Shown here piece by piece: positions 15,231 through 23,211 of a DNA stretch of 64,000 nucleotides (its first letter is position 1; each line of letters starts with the position of its first letter). Where the stretch lies: contig NZ_CP108494.1 of assembly GCF_041435435.1 (NCBI RefSeq), positions 6,668,501 to 6,732,500 on the forward strand, given 5' to 3'. The notes under the pieces were generated by a model. That model worked only from the letters and a program-made list of their open reading frames with translations. It did no database searches and was not told where the DNA came from. The position numbers were made by a program, and so were the translations under genes. This stretch comes from Streptomyces sp. NBC_01241. Lineage in GTDB: Bacteria; Actinomycetota; Actinomycetes; Streptomycetales; Streptomycetaceae.

Positions 15231-17132
15231 CTAGGCGTGCTGCGACGTCAGGTCCTTGCAGGTCTGTCGCGGCCTGCGCTTCTGTGACCCGGGCGCAGGA
15301 ACGCAGGCCGCGCCTCGGTGGGGGGAGGACCGCGTGGACAGCTGATGAAGGAGCCGGGCGCTCTGGATCAGGCCCATGTGGCTGAATGCCTGCGGGAAGT
15401 TCCCGAGCTGACGCTGCTGGACGGGGTCGTACTCCTCGGCGAGGAGGCCCAGGTCGTTGCGCAGCGCGAGCAGGCGCTCGAACAGGGTGTGGGCCTCATC
15501 CAGGCGGCCGGTCAAGGCCAGGGCATCCACGAGCCAGAAGGAGCAGAGGATGAACGTGCCCTCATCGCCCTTCAGACCATCCACCCCGGCGTGGTCGCCG
15601 ACCGTCGGGTACCGGCGCACGAGCCCGTCCGGCGTGGCCAGCTCCCGGCGCACCGCGTCCACGGTGCCGATGACGCGCGGGTCGTCGGGCGGAAGGAAGC
15701 CGACGCGGGGGATCAGCAGCGTGGCGGCGTCCAGTTCCGTCGAGCCGTAGGACTGGGTGAAGGTGTTGCGTACCGGGTCGAACCCCTGAGTGCAGACTTC
15801 ACGGTGGATCGTCTCGCGCAGCTCGACAAGGGAGTCCAAATTCATGTCGAGGGCGCCGGCCTCTACCAGGCGGATGGTGCGGTCGATAGCCACCCAGGCC
15901 ATCACCTTGGAGTGCACGAAGTGCCGACGTACCCCGCGGATCTCCCAGATCCCCTCGTCGGGCTCCTGCCAGCGCTCGACCAGGTGCTCGATGAGCCGCC
16001 GGTGCAGAACCGCGGTGTCGGCGCAGTGCGCGACACCGCTCTGATGCGCGAGATACAGGGTCTCGATCACCTCGCCGTACACATCGAGCTGCAGTTGGTC
16101 CGCCGCCCCGTTCCCGACCCGCACCGGGGTTGATTCCTCGTAGCCCGGAAGCCAAGGCAGCTCCCGCTCCCGCAGATCACGCTCCCCGGTGATCCCGTAC
16201 ATGATCTGCAGGTTCTCCGGATCGCCGGCCACCGCCCGCAACAGCCATCGCCGCCATGCCTGCGCCTCCTGCCGGTACCCGGTCCCCAGCAGCGCCGCCA
16301 GGGTTGTGGAGGCGTCACGCAGCCAGGTGAAGCGGTAGTCCCAGTTCCGTCCGCCACCGATCTCCTCGGGCAGCGACGTGGTGGGCGCCGCGACGACCCC
16401 TCCGCTCGGCCCGTAGGTCATCGCCTTCAGCGCGATCAGGGACCGAACCACGGGCTCGCGGTAGGGCCCGTCGTAGGTGCATTCCTGCATCCAGCCCTGC
16501 CAGAAGGTGAGCGTCTCGGCGAGCGCGGCCTCCGGGTCGGGAATCTCAGGCGCGGCTGCGTGGGACGGGCACCAACTGAGCACGAAAGCCGCGCTCTGCC
16601 CGGCGGCGACGGTGAAGGCACTGACGATGACGCCGTCCTTCTCCACCTGCTGGACGCAGGTGTCGAGCCACAGAGCGTCCGCGCCGGCCTCCGCGACCAT
16701 GCGGCCCCCGACCTCGTGGATCCACGGGCTGACGCTGCCGTATCCCGGCCGAGGCCGCATGGCCGAGACCATCGGCACCTCGCCGGCCAGACCCTCAACG
16801 ATCCGGACCACCTGCGGTGCCTCGTCGCGCGGCGGCATGAAGTCGAGTACGCGGACCGAGCCGGTCGGGGTGCGCCACACCGATTCGAGGACGAGCGAGT
16901 CGCCGCAGTACCGGCGTTCGGCGACTGCTCCGGAGCCGGATCGGCCAGCAGGCGAGGCCGGACGGATCTGCCAGGTGCCGTGTTTCTGGGTGCCGAGCAG
17001 GCCGGCGAAGACGGCCGGCGAATCGAAGCGGGGCAGGCACAGCCAGTCGATCGAGCCGTCGTCGCAGACGTGGGCACTGGTCTGCATGTCGCCGATCAGG
17101 CCGTACTGCTCGATACGCGGAAGGCGCTTCAT
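15231..17132 (-). CDS. GH15 family glucosidase/trehalase
   Basis: 633 residues, usual for actinobacterial GH15. The N-terminal beta-sandwich begins IEQYGLIGDMQTSAHVCDD and GSIDWLCLPRFDSPAVFA, and the (alpha/alpha)6 catalytic part contains GGGRNWDYRFTWLRDAS, with Glu-containing WLPGYEESTPVRVGNGA and the GTFILCSFWLVDAL segment near the end. Mycobacterial and streptomycete relatives hydrolyse trehalose or alpha-glucans in the cytoplasm; there is no signal peptide. A ~30-residue basic tail follows the domain. Same strand as cvnA and 28 bp upstream of it, but a functional link is not evident. Confidence 0.9.
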   Translation of the reverse strand: MKRLPRIEQYGLIGDMQTSAHVCDDGSIDWLCLPRFDSPAVFAGLLGTQKHGTWQIRPASPAGRSGSGAVAERRYCGDSLVLESVWRTPTGSVRVLDFMPPRDEAPQVVRIVEGLAGEVPMVSAMRPRPGYGSVSPWIHEVGGRMVAEAGADALWLDTCVQQVEKDGVIVSAFTVAAGQSAAFVLSWCPSHAAAPEIPDPEAALAETLTFWQGWMQECTYDGPYREPVVRSLIALKAMTYGPSGGVVAAPTTSLPEEIGGGRNWDYRFTWLRDASTTLAALLGTGYRQEAQAWRRWLLRAVAGDPENLQIMYGITGERDLRERELPWLPGYEESTPVRVGNGAADQLQLDVYGEVIETLYLAHQSGVAHCADTAVLHRRLIEHLVERWQEPDEGIWEIRGVRRHFVHSKVMAWVAIDRTIRLVEAGALDMNLDSLVELRETIHREVCTQGFDPVRNTFTQSYGSTELDAATLLIPRVGFLPPDDPRVIGTVDAVRRELATPDGLVRRYPTVGDHAGVDGLKGDEGTFILCSFWLVDALALTGRLDEAHTLFERLLALRNDLGLLAEEYDPVQQRQLGNFPQAFSHMGLIQSARLLHQLSTRSSPHRGAACVPAPGSQKRRPRQTCKDLTSQHA

Positions 17133-17222
17133 CGTGTGGGTCTCCGTTGGCCCCGCGAATCCGGGGATGGCTTTGGGGCCGCCGAAACGGCCGGGAAATG
17201 TAGGTGAGGAGGGACTCAGTGG

Positions 17223-17369
17223 TTACCGGTGCGAGGGAAATGCGTTCTGTCCCGGTGCGGAGTCCTCGTCCTGTGGAGCTGCGCGGCCGGTTGCTCGTCC
17301 ACCGCGGAGAAGCAGCCACGCCATCGGGCCGAGAATCAGCGCGATCAGAACTGCCCCGGTGACGGTCAT
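17223..17369 (-). CDS. small membrane protein
   Basis: 48 residues starting MTVTGAVLIALILGPMAWLL: a single hydrophobic segment at residues 4-22 followed by a basic, polar tail. The ATG overlaps the stop of the upstream gene (ATGA), which is the best evidence that it is translated. No family recognised. Confidence 0.5.
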   Translation of the reverse strand: MTVTGAVLIALILGPMAWLLLRGGRATGRAAPQDEDSAPGQNAFPSHR

Positions 17370-17863
17370 GCCCGGGGCACCGACGCGGCCAGAACCAAGC
17401 AGGCGAAGGCAACGGCGAAGACCGAGCCGCGCAGCACGTTGATCTGCGGCTTCCACCAACGCCATCTCCGCGTCGGCTTCGCGGGGGCAACACCGTGAGC
17501 TTGCACGGTCGCGACAAATGCCTGAGTTGCCTCGGCCAGCTTGACCAGATGCACCCTGCTGGGCATGTAGCCGTCGGGGACGCCCGCCGCAGCGAGCTGC
17601 TGCGCGCCGCGCAGCGCGGGCGCTCCTGGCGGTACCACGACCGCAAGTTGGCTGATGTGACCGCGAAGGCGCCGCGCGAGTTCCTCCACGTCGCCCGCGC
17701 TCCCCGGCAGCGGCGACTCCTCGTCCAGCACGAGCGCCACCGTCTCCGCCGCGGCCACCGCTTGATCGCGCTGCACATCGGCCGACTCCATGGTGATGCG
17801 GCCCAGCCTGCCTCGGCCAGCGCGGTGCCAGGGTTTCCGATGTAGGACCAGCGAGGGACGCAT
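17366..17863 (-). CDS. DUF6415-like membrane protein
   Basis: 165 residues. The start at 17863 has a strong AGGAG seven bases upstream, which decides it over the internal ATG at 17791. The body contains DVEELARRLRGHISQLAVVVPPGAPALRGAQQL, resembling the DUF6415 family of streptomycetes, and ends in a hydrophobic segment (NVLRGSVFAVAFACLVLAASVP) that should anchor it in the membrane. Divergently oriented from the TPR regulator at 18053 with 189 bp between, so both may be regulated together. Function unknown. Confidence 0.65.
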   Translation of the reverse strand: MRPSLVLHRKPWHRAGRGRLGRITMESADVQRDQAVAAAETVALVLDEESPLPGSAGDVEELARRLRGHISQLAVVVPPGAPALRGAQQLAAAGVPDGYMPSRVHLVKLAEATQAFVATVQAHGVAPAKPTRRWRWWKPQINVLRGSVFAVAFACLVLAASVPRA

Positions 17864-18052
17864 GACGCAACTCCTGTTTGGATCAGGCCAAGTTGAGTGA
17901 GGTTCGCCGTGGAAAGCCGACGACTGTCGTGCAAAGTGAGTGATCCGGCCGCTACGTTGAGCGAACCGTGAATCCCCACCGAGGGGTATGCCTGCACGGC
18001 CGTCAAGGCCGTCAAAGGCGTCAAAGATCATTTTGGAACCGAGGGGCAGTCC

Positions 18053-19441
18053 ATGGGCCGTGAGCGAAACGTCGCCCTCGCCGCACTCCTGCGGGAAGCA
18101 GGCTGGTCCCAGCCCCAAGCAGCCGCCGCGGTCGCCCGAGTGGCCGCGGAGAGCGGCGTACGGGAGCTGGAGGCCATCTCCCGTTCGCACATCGCCATGT
18201 GGGTCCAGGGCACGAAGCCCAGCAAAAAAGCGCGGCATATCCTGCGCGAGACGCTGTCCCGCAGGCTCCGCCGCCCCCTCACCCTGGCAGACCTCGGGCT
18301 GGAAGAAGAGCCGACAGGCACGACCGACAGCGGTTCCGACTGGAGCGTCGACCCTCTGACCGTGCTGGCCGAGCTGGGAAGCGACGATTTGGACATGCAC
18401 CGACGCAAGCTGCTGGCGACCGCCGCGTACTCCGCCGCCGGCCTCGCCCTGCCCACCGCCTCGTGGTGGGCAGCCGCCCCTGCCGCAGCAGCCAGGCGCA
18501 CGGCCGTCTCCCCCCGGCTGGCGGCCCAGGCCGACATCGACGACGTCCGCGACCTCACAAACTTCTACTCCGCGCGCGACCAGCAGCGCGGCGGAGCCTC
18601 CGGGCGCTCGGCCCTGGCCGGCCACCTTCGCGACGAAGCTGTCCCCCTGCTCGGCAGCCGATTTCGCACGGAACGGCACCGCCGGGACACCTACTCCGCC
18701 GTCGCGGAGATGACCTACCTCGCTGGCTGGATGGCCTTCGACGCCTCCGAGCACCGCACGGCCCAGCGATACCTCACTCTTGCCACCCGCATCGCGGCAG
18801 AAGCCGGGGACGGACCACTCGCTGGCCACATCCTGCGCGCCCTCGCACACCAAGCAGTGGACCTCGGGCACCTCCCCAGAGCACGCGCTCTGGCCGACGC
18901 CTCCATGTCCCGCGACCGCTACGGCCAGGCCAGCCACCGCGAGAAGGCCCTGCTTGCGATCGTTCACGCCAGAGCGCTCGCGGCCGACGGAGACCGGCCC
19001 GGTACCCTCGCGGCCATCAGCCGCGCGGAGCGGGACCTCGCCCGCGCCGACGACGACGATGCGCCGGGCCGCGTGGACTTCTTCCAGGAAGCCTCCCTCG
19101 CCCACGAGACTGCCTGTGCCCTGCGCGACATGGGCCAGCCGCTCGACGCGGAGATCCACTTCCAGCGCAGTGTTGCCACCCGCCGCCGGCAGCAATACGC
19201 CCGCACCCACAGCGTGACCCTTGGCTACCTCGGCGCCGTCCAGGTCCAGCAAGGACGCCTCGATGAGGCGTGCGCTACCTGGGGCCAGGCGCTCGATGCG
19301 ATGGCCGGCGTCCAGTCTGGCCGCGCCCGTGATGTCATCGTGCGGATGCAGAGCGACCTCTCGCCCGTCCGGCAACGCGGAGGACGTCACGTGGCCGAAT
19401 TGGACCGCCGGGCACGGGAGATGCTGCGCGCCATAGGCTGA
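18053..19441 (+). CDS. TPR-type transcriptional regulator
   Basis: 462 residues. The N-terminal ~90 residues are a DNA-binding-like region seen in Streptomyces regulators of this class (ALLREAGWSQPQAAAAVARV, SHIAMWVQGTKPSKKARHIL). A short hydrophobic stretch (KLLATAAYSAAGLALPTASWW) follows, then a series of helical TPR-like repeats to the C terminus (AERYLTLATRIAAEAGDG-type units, GALLYLG-type ends). Such proteins regulate development or antibiotic clusters. ATG 18053 follows GAGGGG. It is the best candidate in the window for a regulator of the 20-35 kb cluster, by proximity only. Confidence 0.75.
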   Translation: MGRERNVALAALLREAGWSQPQAAAAVARVAAESGVRELEAISRSHIAMWVQGTKPSKKARHILRETLSRRLRRPLTLADLGLEEEPTGTTDSGSDWSVDPLTVLAELGSDDLDMHRRKLLATAAYSAAGLALPTASWWAAAPAAAARRTAVSPRLAAQADIDDVRDLTNFYSARDQQRGGASGRSALAGHLRDEAVPLLGSRFRTERHRRDTYSAVAEMTYLAGWMAFDASEHRTAQRYLTLATRIAAEAGDGPLAGHILRALAHQAVDLGHLPRARALADASMSRDRYGQASHREKALLAIVHARALAADGDRPGTLAAISRAERDLARADDDDAPGRVDFFQEASLAHETACALRDMGQPLDAEIHFQRSVATRRRQQYARTHSVTLGYLGAVQVQQGRLDEACATWGQALDAMAGVQSGRARDVIVRMQSDLSPVRQRGGRHVAELDRRAREMLRAIG

Positions 19442-19513
19442 CTGCAGAGCAGGCCCGTCGCTTCGCGTGACGGCTACCGAATACGCAACTTTGAGGGAGA
19501 GGAACGAGCCCCG

Positions 19514-19996
19514 ATGGCGACGTACGAGGTCGAATCGATCGCAACGGTGGTCGGGGGCCACACCCGCGTTCAGGACGACTACCAGGGCGGGGTCGAATCT
19601 GTCATCCGGCTCAACGACGCGTACCCCCTCGAAACGTTGCAGGGCATCGAGGAGTTCTCCCACTTGACGGTGACGTGGCGCTTCCACCTGGCGCGGCCGG
19701 AAGACGTCCAGCTGCACGCGCGTAGCCCCCGAGGGAACCCGAGGTGGCCGGCGACCGGTACGTTCGTCCACCGCAACCATCGGCGGCCCAACCAACTGGC
19801 GACCAGCTACCCGCGGTTGCTGAAAGTGGAGGGCCGGGATCTTCTGGTGACGGATCTTGACGCCGTCGACGGGACGCCCATCATCGACCTGGCGCCGTAC
19901 TTCGAGGAGATGGGGCCTCGAAGCGACGTCCGTCAGCCAGCTTGGCCGGTCGAGATGCTTGCTACGTACTGGCTGGACGCTTCGGGGCGTCCGTAG
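19514..19996 (+). CDS. TrmO/TsaA-like SAM-dependent methyltransferase
   Basis: 160 residues, with GAGGAACGAG before the ATG. The TrmO-type beta-barrel pattern is clear: an N-terminal IATVVGGHTRV strand, IEEFSHLTVTWRFHLA, then GTFVHRNHRRPNQLATS (family GxFaTRsPxRPNpigxS) and VTDLDAVDGTPIIDLAPYF. In E. coli TrmO methylates N6-threonylcarbamoyladenosine-37 in tRNA. In this copy the RSP of the motif reads RNH, and the protein is at the short end of the family, so a changed substrate is possible. Confidence 0.85.
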   Translation: MATYEVESIATVVGGHTRVQDDYQGGVESVIRLNDAYPLETLQGIEEFSHLTVTWRFHLARPEDVQLHARSPRGNPRWPATGTFVHRNHRRPNQLATSYPRLLKVEGRDLLVTDLDAVDGTPIIDLAPYFEEMGPRSDVRQPAWPVEMLATYWLDASGRP

Positions 19997-20043
19997 CTCG
20001 GCTTCCCGTAATTCCTCGACGGCGCTGCTCGCAGCGGCAGTCA

Positions 20044-20638
20044 TCAGGGCCTGCCCGCGGGGATTCGGAACGTGTACCACGTTGTCCGGCCGTCCTTGCT
20101 GGCGCCCCAGTCTTCTGAGAGGGCCTTTACGAGACCCAGGCCCAGCCCCGACGTGGCGTCCGCACTGGCCGAACGCATTGGTCGCCGGCACTGAGCTGCC
20201 GTCGATCACCTCGACGCGAATCTCGGTTTCGCGGCACCGGACGCGCAGTGAGACGTCTCCCGCGCCGTGAGTAACACCGTTAGTGACCAGCTCTGAAATG
20301 CAGAGCACCACGCTTTCCGTCAAAGGATCGGCGACCTCACATAGCCGTAGGAAGATGCTGCTGGTGTGACGGGAGCGGCCGACGCTGATCGGTTCCGGGG
20401 TGAAGCACGACTCGAAGGCGGCGTACGCGGGGCGCGGTACCGATCTCGTCGTGACGGATGCGACGGCTGTTGCGACGGTCACCGTGTTCCAGCCGTCGTG
20501 GCCGCCCAGCCCCTTCGCCGGGGCGTTCGGGTGCAGAGTGGGCGGGAGCCGCCAGAGCGCGTCGGGGCCATGCAGCACAGGGAGTCGGCCCTGCTCAGCG
20601 ACGGTGCCGGTGATGCGCGGGAGCGTCTGTGTCGTCAT
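20044..20638 (-). pseudogene. frameshifted anti-sigma-type ATPase
   Basis: Reads as an RsbW/SpoIIAB-type HATPase: CISELVTNGVTHGAG is the N box near residue 120. The reading frame breaks at about 20178-20179, where one extra A (on the coding strand, in CCAATGCG) shifts the frame. Removing it restores TMRSASADATSGLGLGLVKAL and a normal end at the TGA at 20044-20046. Without repair the frame runs on into unrelated sequence. Start ATG at 20638. Either a true inactivating insertion or a sequencing error in a CC-AA context. It lies 101 bp beyond composite element A, like the intact homologue at 30891 which lies beyond element D. Confidence 0.75.
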
Positions 20639-20739
20639 GGCCAACAGGTCCGGATCTCTCATTGGTCGGGGCGTCGTAGTGATGCAGCAGCGGCGACGGA
20701 TTACGCGTTGTCGCCGTCATCAGCGTTTCGCCTGGCGCG

Positions 20740-20780
20740 TGGCGTCGGTACGCCATTCGTCTGCCACTTCACTGCCACTT
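20740..20780 (-). promoter_or_regulatory. composite operator element, copy A
   Basis: Read on the minus strand: AAGTGGCA, 3 bp, AAGTGGCA (11-bp period, one helical turn), 6 bp, then the near-palindrome TGGCGTACCGACGCCA at 20740-20755. It points towards the frameshifted ATPase gene. The same order and spacings occur in copies B, C and D. Confidence 0.8.
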
Positions 20781-20884
20781 GCGGCGGGCCGTAGTCGCTT
20801 TGGGTCGGTCTCGAATGGATTGAGCAGTCGGGGTGCTGAAGCCCGAAAGCACTCGCTCCGGTCTCGGTCTCCGGTCCGGCGGGG

Positions 20885-20925
20885 AAGTGGCAGTGGAGTG
20901 GCAAGCCCGTGGCGTACCGACGCCA
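20885..20925 (+). promoter_or_regulatory. composite operator element, copy B
   Basis: AAGTGGCA at 20885-20892 and GAGTGGCA at 20896-20903, 11 bp apart, then 6 bp and TGGCGTACCGACGCCA at 20910-20925. It points towards the radical SAM gene, whose GTG start is 80 bp further on. Confidence 0.8.
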
Positions 20926-21004
20926 TCGCGGCGGCGCGAGGCTGGGCCGTGGCCGCTGTCGTGCGGCTGCGACTGCTATCTACGGCCTGGGAGTGTGACC
21001 TTCA

Positions 21005-22399
21005 GTGGGGAAGATCGTCTTGTTCGCCGGCGTGGACCCGCTAGCCACCGGCGAGTCCGACTACCCTTGGCATCCGCTATCCGTGCTGACGGTCGGCACC
21101 GCCTTGCGGGCCGCGGGGCACGAACCGGCAATCATCGACTGCCAGATCGAACCGGACTGGCGCAAGAAGCTGGCGGACGAGGCCAAGGACGCCCTCTACG
21201 TCGGGGTTTCGTGCATGACGGGCCCGAGCATCGGCAACGTGCTGGACGCGATTGGCACTGTGCGCGAGCACGCGCCGGGCGTACCTGTGGTGTGGGGCGG
21301 CTACCACGCCTCGCTCGCCTACCGGGGGATCCTGCGGGAACGGTGGGTGGACGTGGTCGTCCTCGGACCGGGCGAAGCCGCGGCCGTGGCGCTGGCCGAG
21401 CTGGCCGAGCGGGAAGGCGGTCTCGCCAATTCCGATTCGCTCGCGGCCATCCCGAATCTGGCCTACCGGGACGGAAGGCGCGAGATCTCACTGCGCGGTG
21501 CGGTGGCGGACCGGATCCTGGAAACCCCGTACGGCGCGCTGGCGGACATGAGCAGCGTTCCGCCCCTGGACTACACCCTGATCCCTGTCACCGCGTACTA
21601 CACCGACAGGGTCCGGGATCTGAGCTACCTCACGTCCTGGGGCTGTCCGCATCCCTGCGGGTTCTGCAGCGAGCCGAAGACCAGCCTGCGCCGCTGGAAA
21701 GGGCTGCCACCGAAGCGAGTCGTCGACGAGGTCGAGGCGCTGTGGAGGACCTACGCGCCGGACCAGATCAGCCTGATGGACCCGAACTTCTCGACCAACA
21801 CCCAGCGGGTGATCGGCATCGTCGAGGAGATGGAGCGGCGCGGCCTGTGCATCCAGTTACGGGCAAACATGCGGGCCAAGGACATCGTGAATCTCGCCGG
21901 GCACATCGACCTCGAACGGCTCCGGAAGGTCGGCTTCAGTGCGATCTTCGTCGGCTGCGAATCAGGGTCCGACCGGATGCTGGAGTTGATGACGAAGAAC
22001 GCGACGGTCCAGCACACGATCGACGGCTGCCGGATGCTGTCGGCGGCCGGCATCGTCCAGCTCACCAGCTGGATCCACGACCTTCCACAGGAGACCGACG
22101 AGGACAGCGACCTCACGTTCGGTCTCGTCAAGGACCTTGCCCAGCTCCCGCACAACGAGCAGAAGCATCACTTCTTCACGCCGTTCCCGGCCACCGACAT
22201 GTACGAGGCGCTCTTCGGCGCCAGCGAGGACGACGGGCGCAGCCAGCGCGACTGGGCCCGCAGTGACACCTACTCCGGGAGCGCGATCTGGTCGGGCCGG
22301 CCCGACTTCCGCCGCCGGGTGCTGGGGCGGCTCCTGGAGCTCCGGGAGCAACACCCCGACGTCCTCGTCCGGTCCCTTCCCCGCCTCATGGAGGTCTGA
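21005..22399 (+). CDS. B12-binding radical SAM enzyme
   Basis: 464 residues, starting at GTG 21005. The N-terminal ~150 residues form a Rossmann-like cobalamin-binding domain (VLFAGVDPL, LYVGVSCMTGPSIG, VVWGGYHAS). The radical SAM cluster is Cys214-x3-Cys218-x2-Cys221 (WGCPHPCGFCSEP), followed by the SLMDPNFSTN and GFSAIFVGCESGSD segments of B12-type enzymes. Such proteins do methylations at unactivated carbon, ring contractions or similar. A TTA leucine codon at 21857-21859 (residue 285) makes translation depend on the bldA tRNA in Streptomyces. First gene of a two-gene unit ending at the terminator at 23147. Confidence 0.93.
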   Translation: MGKIVLFAGVDPLATGESDYPWHPLSVLTVGTALRAAGHEPAIIDCQIEPDWRKKLADEAKDALYVGVSCMTGPSIGNVLDAIGTVREHAPGVPVVWGGYHASLAYRGILRERWVDVVVLGPGEAAAVALAELAEREGGLANSDSLAAIPNLAYRDGRREISLRGAVADRILETPYGALADMSSVPPLDYTLIPVTAYYTDRVRDLSYLTSWGCPHPCGFCSEPKTSLRRWKGLPPKRVVDEVEALWRTYAPDQISLMDPNFSTNTQRVIGIVEEMERRGLCIQLRANMRAKDIVNLAGHIDLERLRKVGFSAIFVGCESGSDRMLELMTKNATVQHTIDGCRMLSAAGIVQLTSWIHDLPQETDEDSDLTFGLVKDLAQLPHNEQKHHFFTPFPATDMYEALFGASEDDGRSQRDWARSDTYSGSAIWSGRPDFRRRVLGRLLELREQHPDVLVRSLPRLMEV

Positions 22400-22486
22400 G
22401 CAGCCCGGCAGCGGAACAACCGTGCTGGGGGCGCGCGTTCGGCGCGCCGCGATTGGTGCCGACCGCTCCTCACCTCTACGGTAGGA

Positions 22487-22533
22487 ATCCCACATCTTGT
22501 GGTCATCGAACGTCAGATGCCCATAGGTTGTGG
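22487..22533. promoter_or_regulatory. pair of NrdR-like boxes
   Basis: Two 16-bp sites, ATCCCACATCTTGTGG (22487-22502) and TGCCCATAGGTTGTGG (22518-22533), start exactly 31 bp apart. Both keep the C4, A6, A8, T11, G13, T14, G15 positions of the NrdR box as I know it, and NrdR sites typically occur as pairs three helical turns apart. They lie 48 bp upstream of the start of the TSCPD gene, whose protein resembles part of class II ribonucleotide reductase, the kind of gene NrdR controls. Confidence 0.65.
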
Positions 22534-22580
22534 GCGTCAGCCCTGTTATGCCCTTTTCGACCACCCAGAGGACACATTCG

Positions 22581-23132
22581 ATGGCGGACCGAACCGTTGA
22601 CGGCATGGCGCGTACGCAGAGGAGCGGGGAGCACCCCCTTGGACAGGTACCCCCGCGGTCCCCGAGGCGTCTGAAGTCGACGACACGGTCGTTCAACGTC
22701 GGCGAGGGGAAGGGCTACCTCACGGTCGCCTGCACCGAGGACGGCCGGCCTGCCGCGGTCACGATCTTCATGGCCAAGCAGGGTTCGACCATGGCGGGTC
22801 TGATGGACGGCTTCAGCACGACCATCACCCAGGGCCTGCGGCACCAGGTCCCGCTGGAGGTGTTCGTCCGCGAGTACGTCAGCATGCGCTTCGAGCCCGC
22901 GGGCCTGACCAACGACCCCGAGATCAAGCAGGCCACGTCCGTCCTGGACTACGTCGGCCGGCGCCTGGCGCTCGACTACCTGCCCTACGACACCCGGGTG
23001 GAGTTCGGCGTGCTGACGGCCGACGAACGCGCGGCAAAGGAACTCCAGGACAGCGTGGGCGACGCGGCGTGGACCGACATGATCGGCCTGGCGATGTCCG
23101 CGCCGACCGTCACGAGCCCCCGCCGAGGCTGA
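22581..23132 (+). CDS. stand-alone TSCPD-domain (NrdJ C-terminus-like) protein
   Basis: 183 residues; AGAGGA precedes ATG 22581. The body aligns by eye with the C-terminal TSCPD region of B12-dependent ribonucleotide reductase: GYLTVACTEDGRPAAVTIFMAKQGSTMAGLMDGF, then QVPLEVFVREYVSMRFEPAGLTNDPEIKQATSVLDYVGRRLALDYL. The Cys-rich TSCPD tail itself is absent and no catalytic RNR barrel is encoded nearby, so it is not a reductase on its own. It might be a nucleotide-binding or RNR-modulating protein. An NrdR-like box pair upstream supports an RNR-linked role. Confidence 0.8.
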   Translation: MADRTVDGMARTQRSGEHPLGQVPPRSPRRLKSTTRSFNVGEGKGYLTVACTEDGRPAAVTIFMAKQGSTMAGLMDGFSTTITQGLRHQVPLEVFVREYVSMRFEPAGLTNDPEIKQATSVLDYVGRRLALDYLPYDTRVEFGVLTADERAAKELQDSVGDAAWTDMIGLAMSAPTVTSPRRG

Positions 23133-23146
23133 GGACGCGACAAGGA

Positions 23147-23181
23147 GGGGCCGACCCGCGATGCGTTCGCGGGTCGGCCCC
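23147..23181 (+). terminator. intrinsic terminator hairpin
   Basis: Perfect 14-bp GC-rich stem (GGGGCCGACCCGCG at 23147-23160 with its complement at 23168-23181), 7-base loop, then TTCGCC. It lies between the convergent ends of the TSCPD gene and the 916-residue fusion gene and can serve both. Confidence 0.85.
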
Positions 23182-23211
23182 TTCGCCTGTGCCAGGCCGT
23201 GTGGACCGCGA

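Larger units (their letters stand above)
20639..21004. promoter_or_regulatory. divergent intergenic region with paired elements
   Basis: This 366-bp gap between the ATPase gene (leftward) and the radical SAM gene (rightward) holds two face-to-face copies of a 41-bp composite element (20740-20780 and 20885-20925), 104 bp apart. No gene is seen inside it. The layout repeats in the divergent region at 30497-30890. Confidence 0.8.

Noticed and set aside
17366..20662. A very long minus-strand open frame of more than 1000 codons
   Set aside because: It joins the C-terminal part of the frameshifted ATPase, the antisense of the TrmO-like and TPR regulator genes, and the real 165-residue gene at its end. 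Only the two ends are coding; the middle has no family features.
21005..22399. Cobalamin riboswitch before the B12 radical SAM gene
   Set aside because: The upstream region is taken up by the composite elements, and no B12-box-like sequence was recognised.
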